From: Lentisphaeria bacterium
GTDB lineage: Bacteria > Verrucomicrobiota > Lentisphaeria > Victivallales > UBA1829
DNA: 50,704 bases
Assembly (NCBI GenBank): GCA_017963105.1
Contig: JAGCTY010000073.1
Span: 1-50,704 of the forward strand
Direction of reading: 5' to 3'
The notes under the pieces were generated by a model. The model made no database searches and was not told where the DNA came from. It saw only the letters and a program-made list of their open reading frames with translations. Positions 1 to 8,823 of the stretch are shown here, in pieces (the first letter of the stretch is position 1; each line of letters starts with the position of its first letter). A program made the position numbers and the translations under genes.

Positions 1-257
1 ACGGCGACGGCGCGAACGACATCGCCATGATCAACGACGTGGGTGTGGTCGGCATCTGGGGCGTCACGGACGGCTACCTCAGCTCGTGGTCCATCCTCAG
101 CGCGGTCACCAGCGAATGGCAGCTCGCGGGCGTCGCGGACTTCAACGCCGACGGCACGGACGACATCGCGTGGAGCAACACCGACACCGGCCTCACCGGC
201 TACTGGCAGATCAACAACAAGGAGCTCACCACCTGGGCGAACATCGCCACACTGTAA
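1..257 (+). CDS. FG-GAP/VCBS-type repeat protein, C-terminal fragment (5' end outside window)
   Basis: Open from base 3 to the TAA at 255-257, with no start inside the window, so this is the last ~84 residues of a longer gene. It carries two calcium-loop-like FG-GAP motifs, GDGANDIA and DFNADGTDDIA, each followed by a Trp-containing strand (GLTGYWQI). The tail is nearly the same as the C-terminus of the large minus-strand protein at 36495-39368: about 17 base differences over ~230 bp by eye, with almost all residues conserved. FG-GAP repeats build beta-propeller-like extracellular domains. The full protein is therefore probably a paralogue of that AIDA/FG-GAP protein (inference). A hairpin-rich 45-bp repeat array and a terminator follow directly. 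Confidence 0.85.
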   Translation, partial: GDGANDIAMINDVGVVGIWGVTDGYLSSWSILSAVTSEWQLAGVADFNADGTDDIAWSNTDTGLTGYWQINNKELTTWANIATL

Positions 258-260
258 ACA

Positions 261-612
261 GTGCTGATACAGTGCGCTCAGCTTCGCTTGCGCACACCGC
301 AAACAGCGCTGATCCAGTGCGCTCAGCTTCACTTGCGCACACCGCAAACGGTGCTGATCCAGTGCGCTCAGCTTCGCCTGCGCACACCGCAAACGGTGCT
401 GATCCAATGTGCTCAGCTTCGCTTGCGCACACCGCAAACGGTGCTGATCCAGTGCGCTCAGCTTCGCCTGCGCACACCGCAAACGGTGCTGATCCAGTGC
501 GCTCAGCTTCGCTTGCGCACACCGCAAACGGTGCTGATCCAGTGTGCTCAGCTTCGCCTGCGCACACCGCAAACGGTGCTGATCCAGTGTGCTCAGCTTC
601 GCTTGCGCACGA
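261..612. repeat. Tandem array of a 45-bp unit, about 7.8 copies
   Basis: Units begin at 261, 306, 351, 396, 441, 486, 531 and 576 (last one incomplete). Each unit holds two inverted repeats: CACCG-n4-CGGTG and GTGCGC-n12-GCGCAC. Copies differ at a few positions (for example GTGTGC for GTGCGC, or ACTTGC for GCTTGC). Because 45 is divisible by three, several frames are open through it, but none has a start with a ribosome site and the repeated peptide looks like a shadow. The array starts four bases after the stop codon of the FG-GAP gene. Confidence 0.93.
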
Positions 613-613
613 T

Positions 614-652
614 GGCCTCCGCAATCTCTCACGGTTGCGGGAGCCTTTTTCT
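614..652 (+). terminator. Rho-independent terminator of the FG-GAP gene
   Basis: The arms GGCCTCCGCAA and TTGCGGGAGCC pair with two central mismatches around an 8-9 base loop, followed by TTTTTCTTT. It lies after the 45-bp array and before the gdhA promoter. Confidence 0.7.
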
Positions 653-727
653 TTGCAGAAAGCGGATCGCGCCGGAGTATGTCATGGCTTTTCTCGCGTT
701 TTTTTGCGGATTTTTACGCTGTTTTTT

Positions 728-756
728 TTGAAAATGGAGGAAAACGGTAGTATATT
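728..756 (+). promoter_or_regulatory. Promoter for gdhA
   Basis: TTGAAA at 728-733, a 17-base spacer, and TATATT at 751-756. It lies 40 bases before the gdhA start and matches the other promoters in this window. Confidence 0.65.
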
Positions 757-793
757 ATTGGATAACGTAATCCTAAACACAATACAGGAGTAA

Positions 794-2158
<1,365 letters not shown>

Positions 2159-2186
2159 TCGAACGCCTGACGGTCAAACGGTCGCA

Positions 2187-2216
2187 GCCCGGCTCGACTG
2201 AAAAGGTCAGCCGGGC
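2187..2216 (+). terminator. Stem-loop after gdhA (first of two)
   Basis: Perfect 8-bp stem GCCCGGCT / AGCCGGGC with a 14-base loop. No T tract follows, so it may be a 3'-protecting structure rather than a terminator. Confidence 0.5.
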
Positions 2217-2286
2217 CAGTGACCGGATCCATGACCGAACAGGTCCGCCGGTTAATCATCGGTCGTTTCGACTACTACGGATTCCC

Positions 2287-2321
2287 GCCCGGAGTTCCCC
2301 CAACGGAGCTCCGGGCTTTTT
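2287..2321 (+). terminator. Rho-independent terminator of gdhA
   Basis: Perfect 8-bp stem GCCCGGAG / CTCCGGGC with a 14-base loop, followed directly by TTTTT. Confidence 0.85.
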
Positions 2322-2374
2322 GTCGCCTCGGGTTTGTTTGTTTTTTTGCTCATAAAAAAAAGTAACAGGATCGC

Positions 2375-2402
2375 TTGACATTAAAAGAAGAGATGCTATA
2401 GT
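2375..2402 (+). promoter_or_regulatory. Strong promoter for the 2.4-7.5 kb gene block
   Basis: Consensus TTGACA at 2375-2380, a 16-base spacer, and TATAGT at 2397-2402. It is 58 bases before the first lipoprotein start. This is the closest match to the sigma-70 consensus in the window. Confidence 0.75.
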
Positions 2403-2459
2403 AGTAATATATCAAACCTTAGCCCCCGGTTCGAACGGGCGGAAACGGAGAGTGATGCA

Positions 2460-3476
2460 ATGAACAAAAAAGCCGGACGTCTCCTGTTTATCTGCGCCGC
2501 CATGCTTGCGCTGTGCGGCCTCGTCTGCTCCTGCACGGCGGCCTACGGCGAGATCGTCTATAAAATCCGGTACACGCCCGCGAACGGCGGGACCGCGTCG
2601 AAAGACGAGCTGAAACGCGTCTTCGCGGATTATTTCACCGAAACGTCGCCGCTTGCTATCTACGAGACGTCGGACTATTCCGACTGGGACGAGGCGACCA
2701 CGTTCGCGCCCCGGATCCTCAGGCTCGACGACGCCCTCGAACAAGAAGGCCAGTACCTGATGAAGGAGTCGTTCGAGGGGCGGCATCTCCACCGGGACCC
2801 GAAAGTGGAGATGAGTTTCTGCTGCTTCCCGCCGGAAAACACGCTTTTCCTGCGTTACAGCTGGAATTCGCGCCGCGGCGTAGACGGGAAAAAGATCTCC
2901 GACGAGGCGATCCTCGCCCTCAACGAACAGGTGTTGAGCGCGATGCGGAGCAGGGGGTGCGGGATTGACAGCTGCGTTTTGTACAACAGGGAGAATACGA
3001 AAGAGGAGAGAATCGATGAGCCGGAGTACATCGTCGCGGAATACGCACTGTATGCGAATGCCGGGGCTGCCCCCTCCGAGCCGGAACTGAAGGCGGCACT
3101 GGAAAGCGAGTTCTTCTTCCCGATCGCGATCAGGGTCCGAAACGAGGAGATGGGGATCGACGATTTCTGCCTGTACGACATCTTCCGCCGCTGCGTGATC
3201 CTGTACGACAAACATAAGCGGGTCATCCGGCTGGTGAACACCTACCGGGAGAACGAGACCAACGCCGCCCTGCTCGTTTCCGCGTTGAACGGGCTGAATT
3301 GCGTCCTTCGGAAGAAAGAGGTCGATCCCAAGCGGGTGAATGCGTGGAACCGCCTTGTAATGCAGCAGGGATCGGTCCCCAAAGAGGCTTTCCGGTTCCT
3401 GTATTTCAGCCCGCTGGGACCGAAGGCGATATCCGATAAAAATATCATGGATTATCTGGAGCCGTTCGATGAATAA
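2460..3476 (+). CDS. Hypothetical lipoprotein, paralogue A
   Basis: Function not recognised. The 338-residue protein opens with a lysine-rich segment, a hydrophobic stretch and LVCSC, a plausible lipobox with Cys at residue 25, so it is probably anchored in an envelope membrane. It shares several blocks with the next gene: GEIVYKIRYT, EQEGQYLMKESF, an aromatic segment near FLRYSW, and the C-terminal ELKAALESEFFF and NTYRENETNA. The two are tandem paralogues. The ATG at 2460 follows AACGGAG at 9-base spacing. The 3' end overlaps the next gene by 8 bases, so translation is probably coupled. Membership of any named family is unknown to me. Confidence 0.85.
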   Translation: MNKKAGRLLFICAAMLALCGLVCSCTAAYGEIVYKIRYTPANGGTASKDELKRVFADYFTETSPLAIYETSDYSDWDEATTFAPRILRLDDALEQEGQYLMKESFEGRHLHRDPKVEMSFCCFPPENTLFLRYSWNSRRGVDGKKISDEAILALNEQVLSAMRSRGCGIDSCVLYNRENTKEERIDEPEYIVAEYALYANAGAAPSEPELKAALESEFFFPIAIRVRNEEMGIDDFCLYDIFRRCVILYDKHKRVIRLVNTYRENETNAALLVSALNGLNCVLRKKEVDPKRVNAWNRLVMQQGSVPKEAFRFLYFSPLGPKAISDKNIMDYLEPFDE

Positions 3477-4557
3477 GATGCGGCATCTGATCCTTTTGGC
3501 CGTTTTTGCCCTTTTGCCGTCGGTCCTGACCGGATGCGTCACGACGATCCTCATCGGCACGGTGCTGATGATCGACCATGTCTGTTTCCTGACCGAGTCC
3601 GATGGCGGCACCTGCGGAGAGATCGTTTACCGAATTGATTTCACCCACCCGGACGAAAGCCGGATGACGGAGAAACGCATCGCGCAGGCGCTGCGGCTTC
3701 CGAAGACTCTGGCGCCCGGTTTCTATGACAGCCACCATGAGTGGAGGGGGAAACGTTCCTTCCGGCATATCCGGCTGGACCGGGAAATCGAGGCGGAGGG
3801 GCAGTATCTCGTCCGGGAGGGCTTCGACGCGCCGTTCGCGGATCCCGGCGGCAGGATGAAGGTCGAGCTCAGCGTCTTCCCGGCCGACCGCTGCATGTTC
3901 ATCGCGTACAAGTGGGACGAACCCCGGGAAATACCTCGTCCGGATGAGGCGGATATAAAGACATGCAACGATGCCGTGATCCGCATGCTGGAACAGGACG
4001 GCTTCTCCGTGAATAAAGTCGCTCAGCTGACTCCCGACGTGGGGACGATCACCAGGAAGAAAACATTGCTCACGTCCGGCGACTGGTACGAGGATGCCGT
4101 GCACGATACCTGTATCTCGTTCGAGGACGCCGGGCACGATGTCCCCTCGGAAATGGAGCTGAAGGCGATGCTGGACCGAGAATTTTTCATCACGACGGCG
4201 TTGAACACGGATACGGAGGGCCTGGACTATCGGTTCTTCTGGATGCTGGATCGGTTCCGAAACGTGCTTTTCATCTACCATATCGGGGATAAGAAACTCC
4301 GCGTGATCAGCCTGTACAGGGACAATACGGAGAATGCCCGGACCGTCGAACGAATCCTGAAGGAAAACGGGTATTCGGTCCTGGACGTGAGTGAACGGAC
4401 ATACGATGCCAGCCCCTCGGATCACGGCGAGATAATCTTTTCCCGTCCGTGGATCGGGGACCCCTATCATCCCGAGTCCGTTACATATGTCATGTACGAT
4501 TTCCCGACCTTTGTCTACTCGGATGAATACAAGTCGATCCGCCCGCTCGATCCATGA
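3469..4557 (+). CDS. Hypothetical lipoprotein, paralogue B
   Basis: Function not recognised. The 362 residues start with a signal peptide ending in VLTGC, a good lipobox with Cys at about residue 23. The body aligns by eye to the preceding lipoprotein: GEIVYRIDFT, EAEGQYLVREGF, MFIAYKWDEPR, ELKAMLDREFF and SLYRDNTENA. Spacing between the blocks is similar, so this is a duplicated gene with clear divergence. Its ATG lies inside the 3' end of paralogue A (shared ATGAATAA), which argues for co-translation and perhaps a heteromeric envelope partner. An extra hydrophobic patch follows the lipobox (TTILIGTVLMI). Confidence 0.85.
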   Translation: MNKMRHLILLAVFALLPSVLTGCVTTILIGTVLMIDHVCFLTESDGGTCGEIVYRIDFTHPDESRMTEKRIAQALRLPKTLAPGFYDSHHEWRGKRSFRHIRLDREIEAEGQYLVREGFDAPFADPGGRMKVELSVFPADRCMFIAYKWDEPREIPRPDEADIKTCNDAVIRMLEQDGFSVNKVAQLTPDVGTITRKKTLLTSGDWYEDAVHDTCISFEDAGHDVPSEMELKAMLDREFFITTALNTDTEGLDYRFFWMLDRFRNVLFIYHIGDKKLRVISLYRDNTENARTVERILKENGYSVLDVSERTYDASPSDHGEIIFSRPWIGDPYHPESVTYVMYDFPTFVYSDEYKSIRPLDP

Positions 4558-4661
4558 GCTGCCGAACTGTGACGCAGTGCGCCACGAATTGAGCTTGGAC
4601 CACAAAACAACCCCCGCCATATCAAACCGATTCACAACAATAACGAGGAGCGATTATCAAC

Positions 4662-5012
4662 ATGATCTGGCTTGTCATCCTGTATGTTCCCCTTATGGGC
4701 GTCTCGGTTTTCGTCTTTGTCCGGGCGATCTTCAGGCACATCGACGCGAAGGAGTATTTCTGGAACGTCCTGCCCGATTGCGAAAAGGACTGCATCAACT
4801 GTCTCCCCAGATATCCGCTTTTCTACTACAAGGGATGTTGGGGCTGGCGCGGAAAGATCGCGGAGGAGCTCGAGAAACGCAACAAGATCCTCATGGAATA
4901 CAACAGGGAAAAGGCGGAACAGCTGATCCGTGCGGAAAAGGACCTGTACTGGTCCTGGATCGCGGGCGGCCTCTCGACCTGGATCTTCGCCGTCTGCCTG
5001 GTGATGAGATAG
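4662..5012 (+). CDS. Small two-helix membrane protein with a four-cysteine cluster
   Basis: Unrecognised 116-residue protein. A hydrophobic segment at about residues 1-24 and another at about 97-114 flank a charged helical region (KIAEELEKRNKILMEY). Between them lie Cys40, Cys44, Cys47 and Cys59 (C-x3-C-x2-C-x11-C), which could bind metal or form disulfides. GAGGAG sits 10-14 bases before the ATG at 4662. It is co-directional with the paralogous lipoproteins, with a 104-base gap and no obvious terminator, so probably the same transcript. Confidence 0.75.
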   Translation: MIWLVILYVPLMGVSVFVFVRAIFRHIDAKEYFWNVLPDCEKDCINCLPRYPLFYYKGCWGWRGKIAEELEKRNKILMEYNREKAEQLIRAEKDLYWSWIAGGLSTWIFAVCLVMR

Positions 5013-5067
5013 CGGTCTGAAATGTCAAATCACATCTAACCGGATTGCAACGAGAATGAGGTGAAAT

Positions 5068-5376
5068 ATGAATGAAATCGAAAAAGCCAAAACACCCATT
5101 TCGAAAAAGGTGTCGATCATCGTTTGCTTCGCGCTTGCCTGGCTGATGATCATTCCGCTTATCCGGACCCCTGAAAAAACCGTGCTTCATGTTGTTTCCC
5201 TGTTTGTCTGCAACCTCTTCCTGGCATTGGGAATCAATCTGTGGTTCTTTCTGAAAAAACGAAGCAGGACTTCATTTTTTCTGCTGCTTTTCTACGATTT
5301 TCTGGTCCTTGTCGCGATGATCGGCTATGTGATTGCAAAAATCGTAATCATTTCCGCAACGCAGAATCCGGGATAA
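5068..5376 (+). CDS. Small three-helix membrane protein
   Basis: Unrecognised 102-residue protein with three predicted membrane helices, at about residues 15-32, 40-61 and 68-93, joined by short basic loops (FLKKRSR). GAGGTG precedes the ATG at 5068 by 7 bases. Its stop is 2 bases before the start of the Sel1/RDD gene, so the two are probably translationally coupled. Size and layout suggest an accessory or assembly subunit, but this is only inference. Confidence 0.75.
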   Translation: MNEIEKAKTPISKKVSIIVCFALAWLMIIPLIRTPEKTVLHVVSLFVCNLFLALGINLWFFLKKRSRTSFFLLLFYDFLVLVAMIGYVIAKIVIISATQNPG

Positions 5377-5378
5377 GC

Positions 5379-6785
5379 ATGAACCGGACAAAAGAGAAAA
5401 AACGTTCCATCACTCTTCGAATGAAGCGGATGGCATCATGCCTTGCCGTTTTTTGCCTGACGGTCCTTCTGGCGGTCTTTGCAAGTCCGGTGTCAGGTGA
5501 TGACGGGAATGCCGAACTTGCGGCGGGAAACGAAGCATACGAAGCACAATCTTACGAGTCCGCCATAAAGCATTTCAGAAAAGCGGCTGAAAAGGGGAAC
5601 GCGGAAGCGCAATTCAAACTCGGCTATTGCCTCTATCAAGGGCAGGGAACGGAACAGGACTATGCGGAAGCGGTCAAATGGTTCCGCAAGGCCGCGGAAC
5701 AGGGGCTTGCCGAGGCGCAATCCAATCTCGGTCTTTGCTTTTACCAGGGACTGGGGATAGAGCAGGACTATGCGGAAGCGGTCTATTGGTACCGCAAATC
5801 GGCGGAACAGGGACATGCAGAAGCGCAATACAATCTCGGCGTTTGCACTGGAAAGGGGCTGGGGACGAAGCAAAACGATGCGGAAGCGGTCAATTGGATT
5901 CGCAAGGCTGCGGAACAGGGGCTTGCCGAGGCGCAATACAGTCTCGGCGTTTGTTATGCAAAGGGCATTGGAGTAAAAAAGAACAGAGCGGAATCCAGAA
6001 AATGGTATCGCAAGGCTGCGGAACAGGGGGTTCCCGAAGCGCAGAAGGCTTTGGGCGAGCCTCTGTCCGCCAATATGTTCAGACTGAGACTGATATTTCA
6101 TCTTGCCGTCGGAGTTTTCCTTCTGGTCCTTTTCGTGAAACCGCTTGGAAAACTCGTTCGGAGGCATCCCCGCGATGTCGATGATGTCGATCCCGACGCT
6201 CCCCCGGCACGCGCGGACCTTCGCTGGGGCGCACGGCTTATCGATTTGTTCTTCGAAACTGCTATCGTCAATGTCCTTGGGGGATATGTTTTCTTATTCC
6301 TGGGCATGAGTTCTTTCTGGGAGGAATACCTGGCGTCGAGTAAACTCTGGGCGGAAGAAGACAGCATTACAAGTTTCGTTTTCAGTTGTTGCCTGATCGT
6401 ACTGTTTGCTTTCATTCTGGACAGCGTCATCAATTGGGCTTTCGGCGGAACGTTTGGCAAGTGGCTGTTCGGCATCAAAATCATGCGGAACGACCATAAG
6501 CCCCTTTCGTTCAAAGATTCCTTCGTCCGCGACATAAGAGTCTTCTGGGGCGGCATGGCATCAGGGACCCCTCTGTACATAATCACGATGTACATTCAGT
6601 ATCACAGAGTATCCAACGGGCTCCAGGCCACATACGATGAAAGCCTGAATATGGATGCCGTGGAGTATCATGCCAGTCGTCTGAAAACGTTTTTCGGATT
6701 CCTGGTTTTCATCCTTATGATCGGGGCAGGCATCGTCGTGTCCAAGATTGGAGGCCTCCTTTTTTCCTTCCCGGCATGGAAATAG
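5379..6785 (+). CDS. Sel1-like repeat protein fused to an RDD-family membrane domain
   Basis: The 468-residue protein reads as an N-terminal signal or anchor (about residues 17-41), five Sel1-like 36-residue repeats (about 50-228; signature AEAQYNLGVCY...G and AVKWFRKAAEQG), a membrane helix (about 235-255), and an RDD-type integral membrane domain (about 290-450) with ARLIDLFFE and GGTFGKWLFGIKIM. Sel1 repeats are helical protein-interaction scaffolds, and RDD domains are membrane modules of mostly unknown or transport-related role. The frame is open further upstream, but the ATG at 5379, two bases past the preceding stop, gives the signal peptide and is the better start. The Sel1 part is probably periplasmic. 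The fusion is unusual. Confidence 0.85.
   Translation: MNRTKEKKRSITLRMKRMASCLAVFCLTVLLAVFASPVSGDDGNAELAAGNEAYEAQSYESAIKHFRKAAEKGNAEAQFKLGYCLYQGQGTEQDYAEAVKWFRKAAEQGLAEAQSNLGLCFYQGLGIEQDYAEAVYWYRKSAEQGHAEAQYNLGVCTGKGLGTKQNDAEAVNWIRKAAEQGLAEAQYSLGVCYAKGIGVKKNRAESRKWYRKAAEQGVPEAQKALGEPLSANMFRLRLIFHLAVGVFLLVLFVKPLGKLVRRHPRDVDDVDPDAPPARADLRWGARLIDLFFETAIVNVLGGYVFLFLGMSSFWEEYLASSKLWAEEDSITSFVFSCCLIVLFAFILDSVINWAFGGTFGKWLFGIKIMRNDHKPLSFKDSFVRDIRVFWGGMASGTPLYIITMYIQYHRVSNGLQATYDESLNMDAVEYHASRLKTFFGFLVFILMIGAGIVVSKIGGLLFSFPAWK
5585..6050 (+). repeat. In-gene 108-bp repeats encoding Sel1 units
   Basis: Successive 108-bp units are well conserved at DNA level (repeated GCGGAACAGGG-GCTTGCCGAGGCGCAA blocks), suggesting recent expansion or homogenisation within the Sel1 region. 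Confidence 0.8.
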
Positions 6786-6816
6786 AAAACTACCTGCCGC
6801 ATTGAGGTAAATCACA

Positions 6817-7485
6817 ATGAAAATGAAATACGAAAGACCGACACATTTGAGCGATCCCGGCGGCGATTTTTCGCCGGAGGAGTTGAACAGGATCCTGTCC
6901 AAAACGGATGCGGAACTCGACTGGGCGGATTTCGATCGTCTCTTTTTCGGGAAGATGCCCGCCGGGACTTACGAGGAGGTGCGCTATTACATCCCCCTCG
7001 CTTGCGACTATCTCGAAAACCAGCGCGACGCCTGCACTTTCTTCGAGCACTTATCCATTTGGATCGAGGATAACTACGCACGATTGAAAGAGGACGGCTT
7101 GCTTGATCCGATCATTTCCGCGTTCCATGCTCTTTTCCGCAAAGCGACTTCATCGTTTGACCTGGAATACAACGGCGACCATGCCGTCTATCCCTCCGCC
7201 TGCGATTCGGTGGAATCCGTGCTCGAGGCGATGTTCCGTCTGTCGCCGGCGTGTCCCGAGTTCCGCCCGGATGCGCTGTTCTCCGAGCTGAAGGAAAACC
7301 TGGATTATATCCATGCACAATGGATCGTGTATATCGTGACGGAAATGACGATGCTGTCCCCGGAAAAGATACGTACAGTGCTGTCTGCTTCCGATTATCA
7401 GAAAGCGCTAGCCGTACTCGAGGAAAACATCGACCTCATCCTGAACGACGCGACCGCATACGAGTTCTGGCAGGGGAAGATATAG
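6817..7485 (+). CDS. Hypothetical soluble acidic protein
   Basis: Unrecognised 222-residue protein, mostly helical by composition, acidic, with no signal peptide or membrane segment, so probably cytoplasmic. TGAGGT lies 10-15 bases before the ATG at 6817. It is 31 bases after the Sel1/RDD gene on the same strand, with no terminator between, and is the last gene of the 2.4-7.5 kb block. Position and size are compatible with an immunity- or adaptor-like partner, but no motif supports a specific call. Confidence 0.75.
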   Translation: MKMKYERPTHLSDPGGDFSPEELNRILSKTDAELDWADFDRLFFGKMPAGTYEEVRYYIPLACDYLENQRDACTFFEHLSIWIEDNYARLKEDGLLDPIISAFHALFRKATSSFDLEYNGDHAVYPSACDSVESVLEAMFRLSPACPEFRPDALFSELKENLDYIHAQWIVYIVTEMTMLSPEKIRTVLSASDYQKALAVLEENIDLILNDATAYEFWQGKI

Positions 7486-7526
7486 GGGGAGGGGAACGCC
7501 TCCTGTTTTTCGTAAAAACATTGCCA

Positions 7527-7595
7527 GCGCGTCCCGCGGTCAAGTAAAGAATGTTCTCGTGCAAGCGAGCTTTCCGAGGCGGCGCAGCCGCCCCC
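7527..7595 (+). repeat. Dispersed repeat A, copy 1
   Basis: About 69 bp, starting GCGCGTCCCGCGGTCAAG, then GCAAGCGAGCTTTCCGAGG and a GC palindrome GGCGGCGCAGCCGCC. It ends in a run of ten or more C residues. An almost identical copy lies 113 bp downstream. Confidence 0.9.
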
Positions 7596-7639
7596 CCCCC
7601 GAAGGGACATCCACCTGCTTTTTACCATTCTTCCGCTGG

Positions 7640-7718
7640 GCGCGTCCCGCGGTCAAGTAAAGAATGTTCTCGTGCAAGCGAGCTTTCCGAGGCGGCGCAG
7701 CCGCCCCCAGCGAAGCGG
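7640..7718 (+). repeat. Dispersed repeat A, copy 2
   Basis: Direct repeat of the element at 7527-7595, with the right edge extended to CCCCCAGCGAAGCGG, which also appears in the two inverted copies. Confidence 0.9.
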
Positions 7719-7934
7719 CAAAAAACAATTGAACATGTTTCCGCGAATTCCCCAATTCAAACGCATCACTCAAAACAACATATTGCACGAAACAATTATA
7801 AATTATATTGCAATTTCTGCGGAGGTGAAGAATCTATTGTTTCAAAAAGCTTTCGGCATTGACAAGGCATTGTTTCTTTCATATATATATTACATGGGCT
7901 GCTTGTCGAAGAGAATGAAAGGACGCTTCGCGCC

Positions 7935-7976
7935 CACGCTTCGCTGGGGGCGGCTGCGCCGCCTCGGAAAGCTCGT
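7935..7976 (-). repeat. Dispersed repeat A, copy 3 (inverted, right half)
   Basis: Read on the minus strand it gives CGAGCTTTCCGAGGCGGC, then GCAGCCGCCCCCAGCGAAG, matching the right half of copies 1 and 2. The left half has diverged. Confidence 0.85.
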
Positions 7977-8070
7977 TGACGCTCGACATTTTTTGATTTC
8001 CGCGAGGTGCGAATGGCTCGGGTTGGGGGCGCGAACGACAGGAGTTTTGGGGATAATCGACGGGTATTTC

Positions 8071-8440
8071 ACTTGACCGCGAGGACGCTTCGCGCCCGAC
8101 AGAGATTTGGGGGCGACCGGATTTTTACTTGACCGCGAGGCGCGCCCGGCAGAGTTGTTGAAGGGGGGGGAGGGGAGGCGAATGCCTCCTCTGTGGCGGT
8201 GCTCTCAGCTTCGCTTGAGCACAAAATGCAGGCTGAAGTTTTGCATTAATTCATAGGTTCACCGGGCTTGGAAAAAGAAACAAACGCCCCACATTCCATA
8301 AAAAACGCTATTCGCGTCACGCGGTCAAGAAAGATTTGCTCTCCATATCTTTAAAATCTCTGCCGTTCGCGTCACGCGGTAAAGAGAAAAACCGGTCTAA
8401 TCCCCCAAAAATCTCTGCCGTTCGCGTCACGCGGTAAAAG
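8071..8440. repeat. Cluster of short repeat B units
   Basis: The core CGCGTCACGCGGTCAAG, or its reverse complement CTTGACCGCGAGGCGCG, occurs at about 8071-8101 (-), 8125-8154 (-), 8308-8330 (+), 8359-8384 (+) and 8412-8440 (+). The outer flanks are GCCGTT on one side and AGTAAA on the other. The last two copies also share the upstream AAAATCTCTGCCGTT. The same core forms the left end of repeat A at 7527 and 7640. There is no coding potential. Confidence 0.85.
8199..8222. repeat. Hairpin-family element, CTC/GAG stem version
   Basis: GTGCTC, loop TCAGCTTCGCTT, GAGCAC. The loop is the same as in the 45-bp array at 261-612, but both stem arms have changed together. Confidence 0.8.
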
Positions 8441-8490
8441 AATACTGTCGAACTCGCTGGATCGAGTTCACCGAGAAGCGGAGCGACCCT

Positions 8491-8515
8491 GAACGCAAAA
8501 CGTTCTTTTTTATTT
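8491..8515 (+). terminator. Terminator-like hairpin
   Basis: GAACG-CAAAA-CGTTC followed by TTTTTTATTTTT. The stem is short (5 bp). It may end transcription from the 2.4-7.5 kb block before the convergent aldolase gene. Confidence 0.5.
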
Positions 8516-8529
8516 TTAGGGAAATCCTG

Positions 8530-8673
8530 TAGCGCTTCGCTGGGGGCGGCTGCGCCGCCTCGGAAAGCTCGCTTGCGCGAGCTTGTTCTTTACTTGACCG
8601 CGAGGCGCGCACGGCTTTTTTTTGGGAAAAAACGACGCGCTTTTTACTTGACCGCGCGGCGCGAACGGCAGAG
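8530..8673 (-). repeat. Dispersed repeat A copy 4 (inverted, full) plus a further repeat B
   Basis: The minus strand of 8530-8613 gives the full repeat A, from GCGGTCAAGTAAAGAAC through GCGAGCTTTCCGAGG to GCCCCCAGCGAAGCG. An inverted repeat B follows at 8641-8673 (TTTTTACTTGACCGCGCGG ... GAACGGCAGAG). Confidence 0.87.
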
Positions 8674-8706
8674 CAGGTGAGGGAGGATAAATCCTCCACT
8701 GCGGCA

Positions 8707-8777
8707 GTGCCAGGCTAACGCTCCGGCACGGAGGGCAAGCCCTCCACGGCAGCAGTGCGGCGCTGCCGCTGCCGCAC
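8707..8777. repeat. Three adjacent hairpins
   Basis: 8707-8729 is GTGCC ... GGCAC with a loop containing GGCTAACGCTC. 8730-8745 is GGAGGG-CAAG-CCCTCC, a perfect 6-bp stem. 8755-8777 is GTGCGG-n11-CCGCAC. They sit just past the 3' end of the convergent aldolase gene. The first and third belong to the same hairpin family as the 45-bp array. Confidence 0.8.
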
Positions 8778-8823
8778 GAATAGGACTTATCGACCCTATC
8801 GGTCTTATTTTCAGCGGACGTTG

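Larger units (their letters stand above)
7486..8823. other. Non-coding repeat-rich interval between convergent genes
   Basis: 1.3 kb without a credible gene. It holds repeats A and B, the hairpins and the terminator listed separately, plus an AT-richer patch at about 7720-7900 with no recognised content. Open frames here run through repeats on both strands and lack ribosome sites. Confidence 0.8.

Noticed and set aside
261..612. CRISPR array
   Set aside because: Units are contiguous with no unique spacers and no cas gene is present; it is a simple tandem repeat.
2418..2440. tRNA T-loop-like GGTTCGAAC in the leader of the lipoprotein gene
   Set aside because: No cloverleaf can be drawn around it and it lies between a promoter and start codon.
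7551..8076. Small open frames in the repeat cluster
   Set aside because: They run through repeats A and B in several frames, lack ribosome sites and resemble no protein.
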